Shown piece by piece: positions 23,891-36,919 of a stretch of 64,000 bases of DNA. Each line of letters opens with the position of its first letter. Positions within the stretch are counted from its first letter, which is position 1. The translations under genes and the position numbers were made by a program. This DNA comes from Hippophae tibetana. Taxonomy: Eukaryota; Streptophyta; Magnoliopsida; Rosales; Elaeagnaceae. The stretch spans positions 7,417,319-7,481,318 of the forward strand of contig CM072808.1 of assembly GCA_037013495.1 (NCBI GenBank), given 5' to 3'. Under the pieces are notes generated by a model. It worked only from the letters and a program-made list of their open reading frames with translations, was not told the DNA's origin and did not search any database.

Positions 23891-25702
23891 CAATTTGCAT
23901 TTTCCTCGAAAAGAAAATCATTTTTGTACCCAAATAACATCGTTTACAGCACTTATTTAGTCTTTAAAGTTTTTGACGAACCATTTTCATTTTACTTATT
24001 TCCGGTTTAATTCAATAGAGCTATAAGGGTGAGATTGGTGCCGATCTAGGTTTGTTTTTTTTTATATTTTCAATCAATCTCTCTTATTGAAAACGTATTG
24101 AGTAGAAAAAAAGAACGGAGATGTTGTTCACATTTTCAAAAACAAAAAAACATTTGGTAAATAAGAGTAACAACTTTCAACGTTGATAACTTTTTACTCG
24201 GGTGTCGAAACGAATATTATAATTTATTAAATGGAAGCTCATATCAAATTAAACAATATGCATTGGTGTCGAAAGGAAAATCGTTTTTGTACCCAAATAA
24301 CATCGTTTACATCACTTATTTAGTGTTTAAAGTTATTGACACGCTATTTTTTTTATTTTACTTACTTCAAGTTTAATTCAGAAGAGCTAGAAAGGAGATA
24401 TTGGTGCCGACCTAGGGTTGTTTATTTATATTTTCAATCAACCTCTATTATTAAAAAAAATGGAGAAGAGAAAAAGAAAGGGAATGTTGTTCAAATTTTC
24501 AAAAACAAAAACACATTTGGTAAATATGAGTTACAACTTTCAACGGAGATAACTTTTGACTCGGGTATCCAAACGAATATTATAATATATCATATTGAAT
24601 CTCATATCAAATTAAACAATATGCATTGGTGACGAAAGGAAAATCGTTTTTTTACCCAAATAACATCGTTTACATCACTTATTTAGTGTTTAAAGTTTTT
24701 GACACATCATTTTCATTTTACTTACTTCAAATTTAATTCAATAGAGCTACAAAGGAGATATTGGTGCCAACCTAGGGTTGTTTATTTATATTTTCAATCA
24801 ATCTCTATTATTCAAAAAAAGTTGAGAAGAGAAAAAGAAAGGGAATGTTGTTCAAATTTTCTAAACCAAAAACACATTTGGTAAATATGAGTTACAACTT
24901 TCAACGGAGTGAACTTTTGACTCGGGTATCGAAATGACTATTATGATATATGAAATTGAAGCTCATATCAAATTACACAATATGCGTTGGTCTCGCATGG
25001 AAAATCGTTTTTGTATCCAAATAACATCGTTTACATTACTTATTTAATGTTTAAAGTTTTTGACTCACCATTTTCATTTTACTTACTTCCGGTTTAATTT
25101 AATAGAGCTATATAGGAGATATTGGGGCCGACCTAGGATTGTTTTTTATATGTTCAATCAATCTCTCTTATTGAAAATAATATTGAGTAGAAAAAAAGAT
25201 AGGAGATGTTGTTCACAGTTTTAAAAACAAAAAAACATTTGGTAAATAAGAGTTACAACTTTCAACGGAGATAACTTTTTACTCGTGTATCGAAACAAAT
25301 ATTACAATTTATTAAATGGAAGCTCGTATCAAATTACACAATATGCATTGGTCTCGCAAGAAAAAAATCGTTTTTGTACCCAAATAACATCGTTTACATC
25401 ACTTATTCAGTGTTTAAATATTTTGACGCACCGTTTTCATTTTTTACTTACTTCCGGTTTATTTCAAGAGAGATAGAAAGGAGATATTGGTGCTGACCTA
25501 GGGTTGTTTATTTATATTTTCAATCAATCTCTATTATTCAATAAAAAAATGGAGAAGAGAAAAAGAAAGGGAATGTTGTTCAAATTTTCAAAAAAACAAT
25601 ATTTGGTAAATATGAGTTACAACTTTCAACGAAGATAACTTTTGACTGGGGTACCGAAACGAATATTATAATATATCAAATTAAAGCTCGTATCAAATTA
25701 AA
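23891..25702 (+). repeat. Higher-order repeat A-B-B-C-D, copy 1 (~1812 bp)
   Basis: Starts are 23891 A, 24254 B, 24617 B, 24978 C and 25339 D. Shared private marks with copy 2 are caatttgcattttcc at the A head, catattgaatctc before the second B, ggtctcgcatgg in C, and cacagttttaaaaac. Two consecutive B monomers are unusual elsewhere in the window. Confidence 0.88.
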
Positions 25703-27517
25703 CAATTTGCATTTTCCTCGAAAAGAAAATCATTTTCGTACCCAAATAACATCGTTTACAGCACTTATTTACTCTTTAAAGTTTTTGACGCACCATTTTC
25801 ATTTTACTTATTTCCGGTTTAATTCAATAGAGCTATAAGGGTGAGATTGGTGCCGATCTATGTTTGTTTTTTTTATATTTTCAATCAATCTCTCTTATTG
25901 AAAAAGTATTGAGTAGAAAAAAAGAACGGAGATGTTGTTCACATTTTCAAAAACAAAAAAACATTTGGTAAATAAGAGTAACAACTTTCAACGTTGATAA
26001 CTTTTTACTCGGGTGTCGAAACGAATATTATAATTTATTAAATGGAAGCTCATATCAAATTAAACAATATGCATTGGTGTCGAAAGGAAAATCGTTTTTT
26101 TGTACGCAAATAACATCGTTTACATCACTTATTTAGTGTTTAAAGTTATTGACACACTATTTTTTTATTTTACTTACTTCAAGTTTAATTCAGAAGAGCT
26201 AGAAAGGAGATATTGGTGCCGACCTAGGGTTGTTTATTTATATTTTCAATCAATCTCTATTATTAAAAAAAAATGGAGAAGAGAAAAGGAAAGGGAATGT
26301 TGTTCAAATTTTCAAAAACAAAAACACATTTGGTAAATATGAGTTACAACTTTCAACGGAGATAACTTTTGACTCGGGTATCTCCAAACGAATATTATAA
26401 TATATCATATTGAATCTCATATCAAATTAAACAATATGCATTGGTGACGAAAGGAAAATCGTTTTTGTACCCAAATAACATCGTTTACATCACTTATTTA
26501 GTGTTTAAAGTTTTTGACACATCATTTTGATTTTTTTTACTTCAAATTTAATTCAATAGAGCTACAAAGGAGATATTGGTGCCAACCTAGGGTTGTTTAT
26601 TTATATTTTCAATCAATCTCTATTATTCAAAAAAAGTTGAGAAGAGAAAAAGAAAGGGAATGTTGTTCAAATTTTCTAAACCAAAAACACATTTGGTAAA
26701 TATGAGTTACAACTTTCAACGGAGTGAACTTTTGACTCGGGTATCGAAACGACTATTATAATATATGAAATTGAAGCTCATATCAAATTACACAATATGC
26801 GTTGGTCTCGCATGGAAAATCGTTTTTGTATCCAAATAACATCGTTTACATTACTTATTTAATGTTTAAAGTTTTTGACTCACCATTTTCATTTTACTTA
26901 CTTCCGATTTAATTTAATAGAGCTATATAGGAGATATGGGGCCGACCTAGGATTGTTTTTTATATGTTCAATCAATCTCTCTTATTGAAAATAATATTGA
27001 GTAGAAAAAAAGGTAGGAGATGTTGTTCACAGTTTTAAAAACAAAAAAACATTTGGTAAATAAGAGTAACAACTTTCAACGGAGATAACTTTTTACTCGT
27101 GTATCGAAACAAATATTACAATTTATTAAATGGAAGCTCGTATCAAATTACACAATATGCATTGGTCTCGCAAGAAAAAAATCGTTTTTGTACCCAAATA
27201 ACATCGTTTACATCACTTATTTAGTGTTTAAAGATTTTGACGCACCGTTTTCATTTTACTTACTTCCGGTTTATTTCAAGAGAGCTAGAAAGGAGATATT
27301 GGTGCAGACCTAGGGTTTTTTATTTATATATTCAATCAATCTCTATTATTCATTAAAAAAATGGAGAAGAGAAAAAGAAAGGGAATGTTGTTCACATTTT
27401 CAAAAACAAAAATACATTTGGTAAATATGAGTTACAACTTTCAACGGAGATAACATTTGACTCGGGTATCCAAACGAATATTATAATATATCAAATTCAA
27501 GCTCATATCAAATTACA
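25703..27517 (+). repeat. Higher-order repeat A-B-B-C-D, copy 2 (~1815 bp)
   Basis: Starts are 25703 A, 26065 B, 26432 B, 26793 C and 27153 D. It differs from copy 1 at a handful of positions, including gtacgcaaat for gtacccaaat near 26101, an inserted tc in ggtatctccaaacg near 26380, and gattttttttac near 26529. Towards its end it becomes the D of the E-D dimer array. Confidence 0.88.
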
Positions 27518-29692
27518 CAATATGCATTGGTGTCATAAAGAAAATCGTTTTTGTACCCAAATAACATTGTTTAATTCACCTATTTAATGTTTAAAGTTTT
27601 TGACTCACCATTTTCATTTTACTTACTTCCTTTTTAATTTAATAGAGCTATAAAGGAAATATTGGTGCCGATCTAGGTTTGTTTTTTTTATATTTTCAAT
27701 GAATCTCTCTCATTGAAAAAGTATTGAGTAGAAAAAAGAACGGAGATGTTGTTCACATTTTCAAAAACAAAAAAACATTTGGTAAATAAGATAAACAACT
27801 TTCAACGGAGATAACTTTTTACTCGGGTATCGAAACAAATATTATAATTTATTAAATGGAAGCTCGTATCAAATTACACAATATGCATTGGTCTCGCAAG
27901 AAAAAAATCGTTTTTGTACCCAAATAACATCGTTTACATCACTTATTTAGTGTTTAAAGATTTTGACGCACCGTTTTCATTTTACTTACTTCCGGTTTAT
28001 TTCAAGAGAGCTAGAAAGGAGATATTGGTGCAGACCTAGGGTTTTTTATTTATATATTCAATCAATCTCTATTATTCATTAAAAAAATGGAGAAGAGAAA
28101 AAGAAAGGGAATGTTGTTCACATTTTCAAAAACAAAAATATATTTGGTAAATATGAGTTACAACTTTCAACGGAGATAACATTTGACTCGGGTATCCAAA
28201 CGAATATTATAATATATCAAATTCAAGCTCATATCAAATTACACAATATGCATTGGTGTCATAAAGAAAATCGTTTTTGTACCCAAATAACATTGTTTAA
28301 TTCACCTATTTAATGTTTAATGTTTTTGACTCACCATTTTCATTTTACTTACTTCCTTTTTAATTTAATAGAGCTATAAAGGAAATATTGGTGCCGATCT
28401 AGGTTTGTTTTTTTTATATTTTCAATGAATCTCTCTCATTGAAAAAGTATTGAGTAGAAAAAAGAACGGAGATGTTGTTCACATTTTCAAAAACAAAAAA
28501 ACATTTGGTAAATAAGATAAACAACTTTCAACGGAGATAACTTTTTACTCGGGTATCGAAACAAATATTATAATTTATTAAATGGAAGCTCGTATCAAAT
28601 TACACAATATGCATTGGTCTCACAAGAAAAAAATCGTTTTTGTACCCAAATAACATCGTTTACATCACTTATTTAGTGTTTAAAGATTTTGACGCACCGT
28701 TTTCATTTTACTTACTTCCGGTTTATTTCAAGAGAGCTAGAAAGGAGATATTGGTGCAGACCTAGGGTTTTTATTTATATTTTCAATCAATCTCTATTAT
28801 TCATTCAAAAAATGGAGAAGAGAAAAAGAAAGGGAATGTTGTTCAAATTTTCAAAAACAAAAATACATTTGGTAAATATGAGTTACAACTTTCAACGGAG
28901 ATAACTTTTGACTCGGGTATCCAAACGAATATTATAATATATCAAATTCAAGCTCATATCAAATTACACAATATGCATTTGTTTCATAAGGAAGATCATT
29001 TTTGTACCAAAATAACATCGTTTACATCACCTATTTAATGTTTAAAGTTTTTGACTCACCATTTTCATTTTACTTACTTACGGTTTAATTTAATAGAGCT
29101 ATAAAGGAGATATTGGTGCCGAGCTCGGATTGTTTTTTATATTTTCAATCAATCTCTCTTATTGAAAAAATATTGAGTAGAAAAAAAGAACGGAGATGTT
29201 GTTCACATTTTCAAAAACAAAAAAACATTTGGTAAATAAGAGTAACAACTTTCAACGGAGATAACTTTTTACTCGGGTATCGAAACAAATATTATAATTT
29301 ATTAAATAGAAGCTTGTATCAAATTACACAATATGCATTGGTCTCGCAAGAAAAAAATCGTTTTTGTACCCAAATAACATCGTTTACATCATTTATTTAG
29401 TGTTTAAAGATTTTGACGCACCGTTTTCATTTTACTTACTTCCGGTTTAATTCAAGAGAGCTAGAAAGGAGATATTGGTTCTGACCTAGGTTTGTTTTTT
29501 ATATTTTCAATCAATCTCTATTATTCAATAAGAAAATGGAGAAGAGAAAAAGAAAGGGAATGTTGTTCAAATTTTCAAAAACAAAAAAAGATTTGGTAAA
29601 TATGAGTTACAACTTTCAACGAAGATAACTTTTGACTCGGGTACCGAAATGAATATTATAATATATCAAATGAAAGCTCATATCAAATTAAA
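27518..29692 (+). repeat. E-D dimer array, three units of ~725 bp
   Basis: Units start at 27518, 28244 and 28969, with D partners at 27879, 28605 and 29329. Units 1 and 2, with the D at 27153, are nearly identical (gtgtcataaagaaaatc, tcaatgaatctctctc, tatatattcaatc, gataacatttgactc). The third E is diverged (catttgtttcataagg, ttacggttt, gagctcggattg). This is the youngest-looking dimer run in the left half. Confidence 0.88.
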
Positions 29693-32600
29693 CAATATGC
29701 ATTTTCCTCGAAAAGAAAATCATTTTCGTACCTAAATAACTTCGTTTACATCACTTATTTACTGTTTAAAGTTTTTGACGCACCATTTTCATTTTACCTA
29801 TTTCCGGTTTAATTCAATAGAGCTATAAGCGAGAGATTGGTGCCGATCTACGTTTGTTTTTTTATATTTTCAATCAATCTCTCTTATTGAAAAAGTATTG
29901 AGTAGAAAAAAAGAACGGAGCTATTGTTCACATTTTCAAAAACAAAAAAACATTTGGTAAATAAGAGTAACAACTTTCAACGGAGATAACTTTTGACTCG
30001 GGTATCCAAACGAATATTATAATATATCAAATTGAAGCTCATATCAAATTAAACAATATGCATTGGTTTCGAAAGGAAAATCGTTTTTGTACCCAAATAA
30101 CATCGTTTACATCACTTATTTAGTGTTTAAATTTTTTGACACACCATTTTCATTTTACTTACTTCAAATTTAATTCAATAGAGCTACAAAGAAGATATTG
30201 GTGCCAACCAAGGGTTTTTTATTTATATTTTCAATCAATCTCTATTATTCAAAAAAAGTTGAGAATAGAAAAAGAAAGGGAATGTTCTTCAAATTTTTAA
30301 AACTAAAAACACATTTGGTAAATATGAATTACAACTTTCAACGGAACGAACTTTTGACTCGGGTATCGAAACGACTATTATAATATATCAAATTGAAGCT
30401 CATATCAAATTACACAATATGCATTGGTCTCGCAAGGAAAATCGATTTTGTATCCAAATAACATCGTTTACATTACTTATTTAATGTTTAAAGTTGTTGA
30501 CTCACCATTTTCATTTTACTTACTTCCTGTATAATTTAATACAACTATAAAGGAGATATTTTTGCCGACCTAGGATTGTTTTTTATATTTTCAATCAATC
30601 TCTCTTATTGAAAAAATATTGAGTAGAAAAAAAGAACAGAGATGTTGTCCATATTTTCAAAAACAAAAAACATTTGGTATATATGAGTTACAACTTTCAA
30701 CGAAGATAACTTTTGACTGGGGTACCGAAACAAATATTATAATATATCAAATTAAAGCTCGTTTCAAATTAAACAATAGGCATTTTCCTCAAAAGGAAAA
30801 TCATTTTTGTACCCAAATAACATCGTTTACATCACTTATTTACTGTTTAAAGTTTTTGACACACCATTTTCAATTTACTTATTTCCGGTTTAATTCAATA
30901 GAGTTATAAGGGAGAGATTGGTGCCGAACTAGGTTTGTTTTTTTATATTTTCAATCAATCTCTCTTATTGAAAAAGTATTGAGTAGAAAAAAAGAACGGA
31001 GATGTTGTTCGCATTTTCAAAAACAAAAAAAACATTTGGTAAATAAGAGTAACAACTTTCAACGGAGATTACTTTTTACTCGGGTATCGAAACGAATATT
31101 ATAATTTATTAAATGGAAGGTCGTATCAAATTACACAATATGCATTGTTTTCGCAGGAAAAAAAATCGTTTTTGTACCCAAATAACATCGTTTACATCAC
31201 TTATTTAGTGTTTAAAGATTTTGACGCACCGTATTCATTTTACTTACTTCCGGTATAATTCCAGAGAGCTAGAAAGGAGATATTGGTGCAGACCTAGGGT
31301 TGTTTATTTATATATTCAATCAATCTCTATTATTCATTAAAAAAATGGAGAAGAGAAAAAGAAAGGGAATGTTGTTCAAATTTTCAAAAACAAAAATACA
31401 TTTGGTAAATTTGAGTTACAACTTTCAACGTAGATAAATTTTGACTCGGGTATCCAAACGAATATTATAATATATCAAATTCAAGCTCATATCAAATTAC
31501 ACAATATGCATTGGTGTCGTAAGGAAAATCGTTTTTGTACCCAAATAACATCGTTTACATCACTTATTTAATGTTTAAAGTTTTTGACTCACCATATTCA
31601 TTTTACTTACTTCCGGTTTAATTCAATAGAGTTATAAGGGAGAGATTGGTGCCGAACTAGGTTTGTTTTTTTATATTTTCAATCAATCTCTCTTATTGAA
31701 AACGTATTGAGTATAAAAAAAGAACGGAGATGTTGTTCACATTTTCAAAACAAAAAAACATTTGTTAAATAAGAGTAATAACTTTCAACTGAGATAACTT
31801 TTTACTCGGGTATCGAAACGAATACTATAATATATTAAATGGAAGCTCGTATCAAATTACACAATATGCATTGGTCTCGCAAGAAAAAATTCATTTTTGT
31901 ACCCAAATAACATCGTTTACATCACTTATTTACTGTTTAATGATTTTGACGCACCGTTTTCATTTTACTTATTTACGGTTTAATTCAATAGAGCTATAAG
32001 ATAGATATTGGTGCCGATCTAGGTTTGTTTTTTTATATTTTCAATCAATCTCTCTTATTGAAAAAGTATTGAGTAGAAAAAAAGAACGGAGATGTTGTTC
32101 ACATTTTCAAAAACAAAAAAACATTTGGTAAATAAGAGTAATAACTTTCAACTGAGATAACTTTTTACTCGGGTATCGAAACGAATATTATAATATTTTA
32201 AATTGAAGCTCGTATCAAATTACACAATATGCATTGGTCTCGCAAGAAAAAAATCGTTTTTGTACCCAAATAACATCGTTTACATCACTTATTTAGTGTT
32301 TAAAGATTTTGACGCACCGTTTTCATTTTACTTACTTCCGGTTTAATTCAAGAGAGCTAGAAAGGAGACATTGGTGCCGACCTAGGGTTGTTTATTTATA
32401 TTTTCAATCAATCTCTATTATTCAAAAAAAATGATGAAGAGAAAAAGAAAGGGAATGTTGTTCAAATTTTCAAAAACAAAAATACATTTGGTAAATATGA
32501 GTTACAACTTTCAACAGAGATAACTTTTGACTCGGGTATCCAAACGAATATTATAATATATCAAATTGAAGTTATATCAAATTAAACAATATGCATTGGT

Positions 32601-33305
32601 CTCGCAAGGAAAATCGATTTTGTATCCAAATAACATCGTTTACATTACTTATTTAATGTTTAAAGTTTTTGACTCACCATTTTCATTTTACTTACTTCCT
32701 GTTTAATTTAATACAACTATAAAGGAGATATTTTTGCCGACCTAGGATTGTTTTTTATATTTTCAATCAATCTCTCTTATTGAAAAAATATTGAGTAGAA
32801 AAAAGGAACAGAGATGTTGTCCACATTTTCAAAAACAAAAAAACATTTGGTATATATGAGTTACAACTTTCAACGAAGATAACTTTTGACTGGGGTACCG
32901 AAACGAATATTATAATATATCAAATTAAAGCTCGTTTCAAATTAAACAATATGCATTTTCCTCGAAAGGAAAATCATTTTTGTACCCAAATAACATCGTT
33001 TACATCACTTATTTACTGTTTAAAGTTTTTGACTCACCATTTTTATTTTACTTATTTCCGGCTTAATTCAATAGAGCTATAAGGGAGATATCATCACCGA
33101 TCAAGGTTTGTTTTTTTTTATATTTTCAATCAATCTCTCTTATTAAAGTATTGAGTAGAAAAAAGAACGGAGATGTTGTTCACATTTTCAAAAACAAAAA
33201 AACATTTGGTAAATAAGATTCACAACTTTCAACGGAGATAACTTTTTACTCGGGTATCGAAACAAATATTATAATTTATTAAATGGAAGCTCGTATCAAA
33301 TTACA
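29693..33305 (+). repeat. Block A-B-C-A-D-E-D/A-D-C-A, first copy of a dispersed segment
   Basis: Starts are 29693 A, 30054 B, 30415 C, 30774 A, 31136 D, 31502 E-like, 31862 D/A, 32225 D, 32587 C and 32947 A. Marks are caataggcattttcc at 30774, aaatggaaggtcg, gcattgttttcgcagg, and tttgagttac with caacgtagataa near 31410-31437. The run from C to D recurs at 43059-45230 and more loosely at 56493-58665. The middle-domain C variant (aatcgattttgtatcc) and gaacgaac first appear here. Confidence 0.85.
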
Positions 33306-35112
33306 CAATATGCATTGGTCTCGCCAAAAAAAAAAATCGTTTTTGTACCCAAATAACATCGTTTACATCACTTATTTAGTGTTTAAAGTTTTTGACGCAC
33401 CATTTTCATTTTACTTACTTCCGGTTTAATTCATGAGAGCTAGAAAGGAGACATTGGTGCCGACCTAGGTTTGTTTATTTATATTTTCAATCAATCTCTA
33501 TTATTCAAAAAAAATGATGAAGAGAAAAAGAAAGGGAATGTTGTTCAAATTTTCAAAAACAAAAATACATTTGGTAAATATGAGTTACAACTTTCAACGG
33601 AGATAACTTTTGACTCGGGTATCCAAACGAATATTATAATATATCATATTGAATCTCATATCAAATTAAACAATATGCATTGGTGACGAAAGGAAAATCG
33701 TTTTTGTACCCAAATAACATCGTTTACATCACTTATTTAGTGTTTAAAGTTTTTGACGCACCATTTTCATTTTACTTACTTCAAATTTAATTCAATAGAG
33801 CTACAAACGAGATATTGGTGCCAACCTAGGGTTGTTTATTTATATTTTCAATCAATCTATATTATTCAAAAAAAGTTGAGAAGAGAAAAAGAAATGGAAT
33901 GTTGTTCAAATTTTCAAAACTAAAAAAACATTTGGTAAATATGAATTACAACTTTCAACGGAACGAACTTTTGACTCCGGTATCGAAACGAATATTATAA
34001 TATATCAAATTAAAGCTCATATCAAATTACACAATATGCGTTGGTCTCGCAAGGAAAATCGATTTTGTATCCAAATAACATCGTTTACATTACTTATTTA
34101 ATGTTTAAAGTTTTTGACTCACCATTTTCATTTTACTTCCTGTTTAATTTAATACAACTATAAAGGAGATATTTTTGCCGACCTAGGATTGTTTTTTATA
34201 TTTTCAATCAATCTCTCTTATTGAAAAAATTTTGAGTAGAGAAAAAGAAGGGAGATGTTGTTCACATTTTTAAAAACAAGAAAACATTTGGTAAATAAGA
34301 GTAACAACTTTCCACGGAGATAACTTTTTACTCGTGTATCGAAACAAATATTACAATTTATTAAATAAAAGCTCGTATCAAATTACACAAAATGCATTGG
34401 TCTCGCAAGAAAAAAATCGTTTCTGCACCCAAATAACATCGTTTACATCACTTATTTAGTGTTTAAAGATTTTGACGCGCCATTTTCATTTTACTTACTT
34501 CTGTTTTAATTCAAAAGAGCTTTAATGGAGATATTGGTACCGACCTAGGGTTGTTTATTTATATTTTCAATTAGTCTCTATTATTCAAAAAAAAATAGAG
34601 AAGAGAAAAAGAAGGGGAATGTTGTTGAAATTTTAAAAATCAAAAACAAATTTAGTAAATATGAGTTACAACTTTCAACGGAGATAACTTTTGACTTGGG
34701 TATCAAAATGAAAATTATAATATATCAAATTAAACCTCGTATCAAATTAAACAATATGCATTTTCCTCGAAAGGAAAATAATTTTGTTACCCAAATAACA
34801 TCGTTTACATCACTTATTTACTCTTTAAAGTTTTTGACGCACTATTTTCATTTTACTTACTTCCGATTTAATTCAATAGAGCTATAAAGGAGATATTGGT
34901 GCCGATCTAGGTTTGTTTTTTTATATTTTCAATCAATCTCTCTTATTGAAAAAGTATTGAGTAGAAAAAAATAACGGAGATGTTGTTCACATTTTCAAAA
35001 ACAAAAAAACATTTGGTAAATAAGATTCACAACTTTCAACGGAGATAACTTTTTACTCGGGTATCGAAACAAATATTATAATTTATTAAATGGAAGCCCG
35101 TATCAAATTACA
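33306..35112 (+). repeat. Higher-order repeat D-B-C-D'-A, copy 1 (1807 bp)
   Basis: Starts are 33306 D, 33671 B, 34032 C, 34388 D' and 34752 A. Shared private marks are ttcatgagagctag, gagacattggtg, cattttacttcctg (four bases short), gaaaaaattttgagtagag, caagaaaacatttgg and gaaaataattttgttaccc. Copy 2 lies exactly one unit downstream with only a few changes. Confidence 0.92.
34388..34751 (+). repeat. Class D' monomer (example), diverged D lineage
   Basis: D' resembles D at its head (gcattggtctcgcaagaaaa) but its anchor is usually caaaatg or caacatg. It also has tgcacccaaataac, gttttaattcaaaagagct, ttaatggagatattggtacc, caattagtctctatt, aaatagagaagagaaaaagaa, ggggaatgttgttgaaa and taaaaatcaaaaaca. 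It is followed by A or an A chimera in most cases. Copies: 36195, 38359, 40887, 45951, 52776, 54800, 60109, 60833, 61555 and 63309. None is present before 34 kb, so it is a right-hand-domain subfamily. Inferred: a D derivative that spread only within that part of the array. Confidence 0.85.
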
Positions 35113-36919
35113 CAATATGCATTGGTCTCGCCAAAAAAAAAATCGTTTTTGTACCCAAATAACATCGTTTACATCACTTATTTAGTGTTTAAAGATTTTG
35201 ACACACCATTTTCATTTTACTTACTTCCGGTTTAATTCATGAGAGCTAGAAAGGAGACATTGGTGCCGACCTAGGTTTGTTTATTTATATTTTCAATCAA
35301 TCTCTATTATTCAAAAAAAAATGATGAGGAGAAAAAGAAAGGGAATGTTGTTCAAATTTTCAAAAACAAAAATACATTTGGTAAATATGAGTTACAACTT
35401 TCAACGGAGATAACTTTTGACTCGGGTATCCAAACGAATATTATAATATATCATATTGAATCTCATATCAAATTAAACAATATGCATTGGTGACGAAAGG
35501 AAAATCGTTTTTGTACCCAAATAACATCGTTTACATCACTTATTTAGTGTTTAAAGTTTTTGACACACCATTTTCATTTTACTTACTTCAAATTTAATTC
35601 AATAGAGCTACAAACGAGATATTGGTGCCAACCTAGGGTTGTTTATTTATATTTTCAATCAATCTATATTTTTCAAAAAAATTTGAGAAGAGAAAAAGAA
35701 ATGGAATGTTGTTCAAATTTTCAAAACTAAAAAAACATTTGGTAAATATGAATTACAACTTTCAACGGAACGAACTTTTGACTCCGGTATCGAAACGACT
35801 ATTATAATATATCAAATTAAAGCTCATATCAAATTACACAATATGCGTTGGTCTCGCAAGGAAAATCGATTTTGTATCCAAATAACATCGTTTACATTAC
35901 TTATTTAATGTTTAAAGTTTTTGACTCACCATTTTCATTTTACTTCCTGTTTAATTTAATACAACTATAAAGGAGATATTTTTGCCGACCTAGGATTGTT
36001 TTTTATATTTTCAATCAATCTCTCTTATTGAAAAAATTTTGAGTAGAGAAAAAGAAGGGAGATGTTGTTCACATTTTTAAAAACAAGAAAACATTTGGTA
36101 AATAAGAGTAACAACTTTCCACGGAGATAACTTTTTACTCGTGTATCGAAACAAATATTACAATTTATTAAATAAAAGCTCGTATCAAATTACACAAAAT
36201 GCATTGGTCTCGCAAGAAAAAAATCGTTTCTGCACCCAAATAACATCGTTTACATCACTTATTTAGTGTTTAAAGATTTTGACGCGCCATTTTCATTTTA
36301 CTTACTTCTGTTTTAATTCAAAAGAGCTTTAATGGAGATATTGGTACCGACCTAGGGTTGTTTATTTATATTTTCAATTAGTCTCTATTATTCAAAAAAA
36401 AATAGAGAAGAGAAAAAGAAGGGGAATGTTGTTGAAATTTTAAAAATCAAAAACAAATTTGGTAAATATGAGTTACAACTTTCAACGGAGATAACTTTTG
36501 ACTTGGGTATCAAAATGAAAATTATAATATATCAAATTAAACCTCGTATCAAATTAAACAATATGCATTTTCCTCGAAAGGAAAATAATTTTGTTACCCA
36601 AATAACATCGTTTACATCACTTATTTACTCTTTAAAGTTTTTGACGCAATATTTTCATTTTACTTACTTCCGATTTAATTCAATAGAGCTATAAAGGAGA
36701 TATTGGTGCCGATCTAGGTTTGTTTTTTTATATTTTCAATCAATCTCTCTTATTGAAAAAGTATTGAGTAGAAAAAAATAACGGAGATGTTGTTCACATT
36801 TTCAAAAACAAAAAAACATTTGGTAAATAAGATTAACAACTTTCAACGGAGATAACTTTTTACTCGGGTATCGAAACAAATATTATAATTTATTAAATGG
36901 AAGCCCGTATCAAATTACA
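35113..36919 (+). repeat. Higher-order repeat D-B-C-D'-A, copy 2 (1807 bp)
   Basis: Starts are 35113 D, 35478 B, 35839 C, 36195 D' and 36559 A. Observed differences from copy 1 are few, for example atttttcaaaaaaatttg for attattcaaaaaaagttg near 35670, and gacgcaatatt for gacgcactatt near 36645. Confidence 0.92.
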
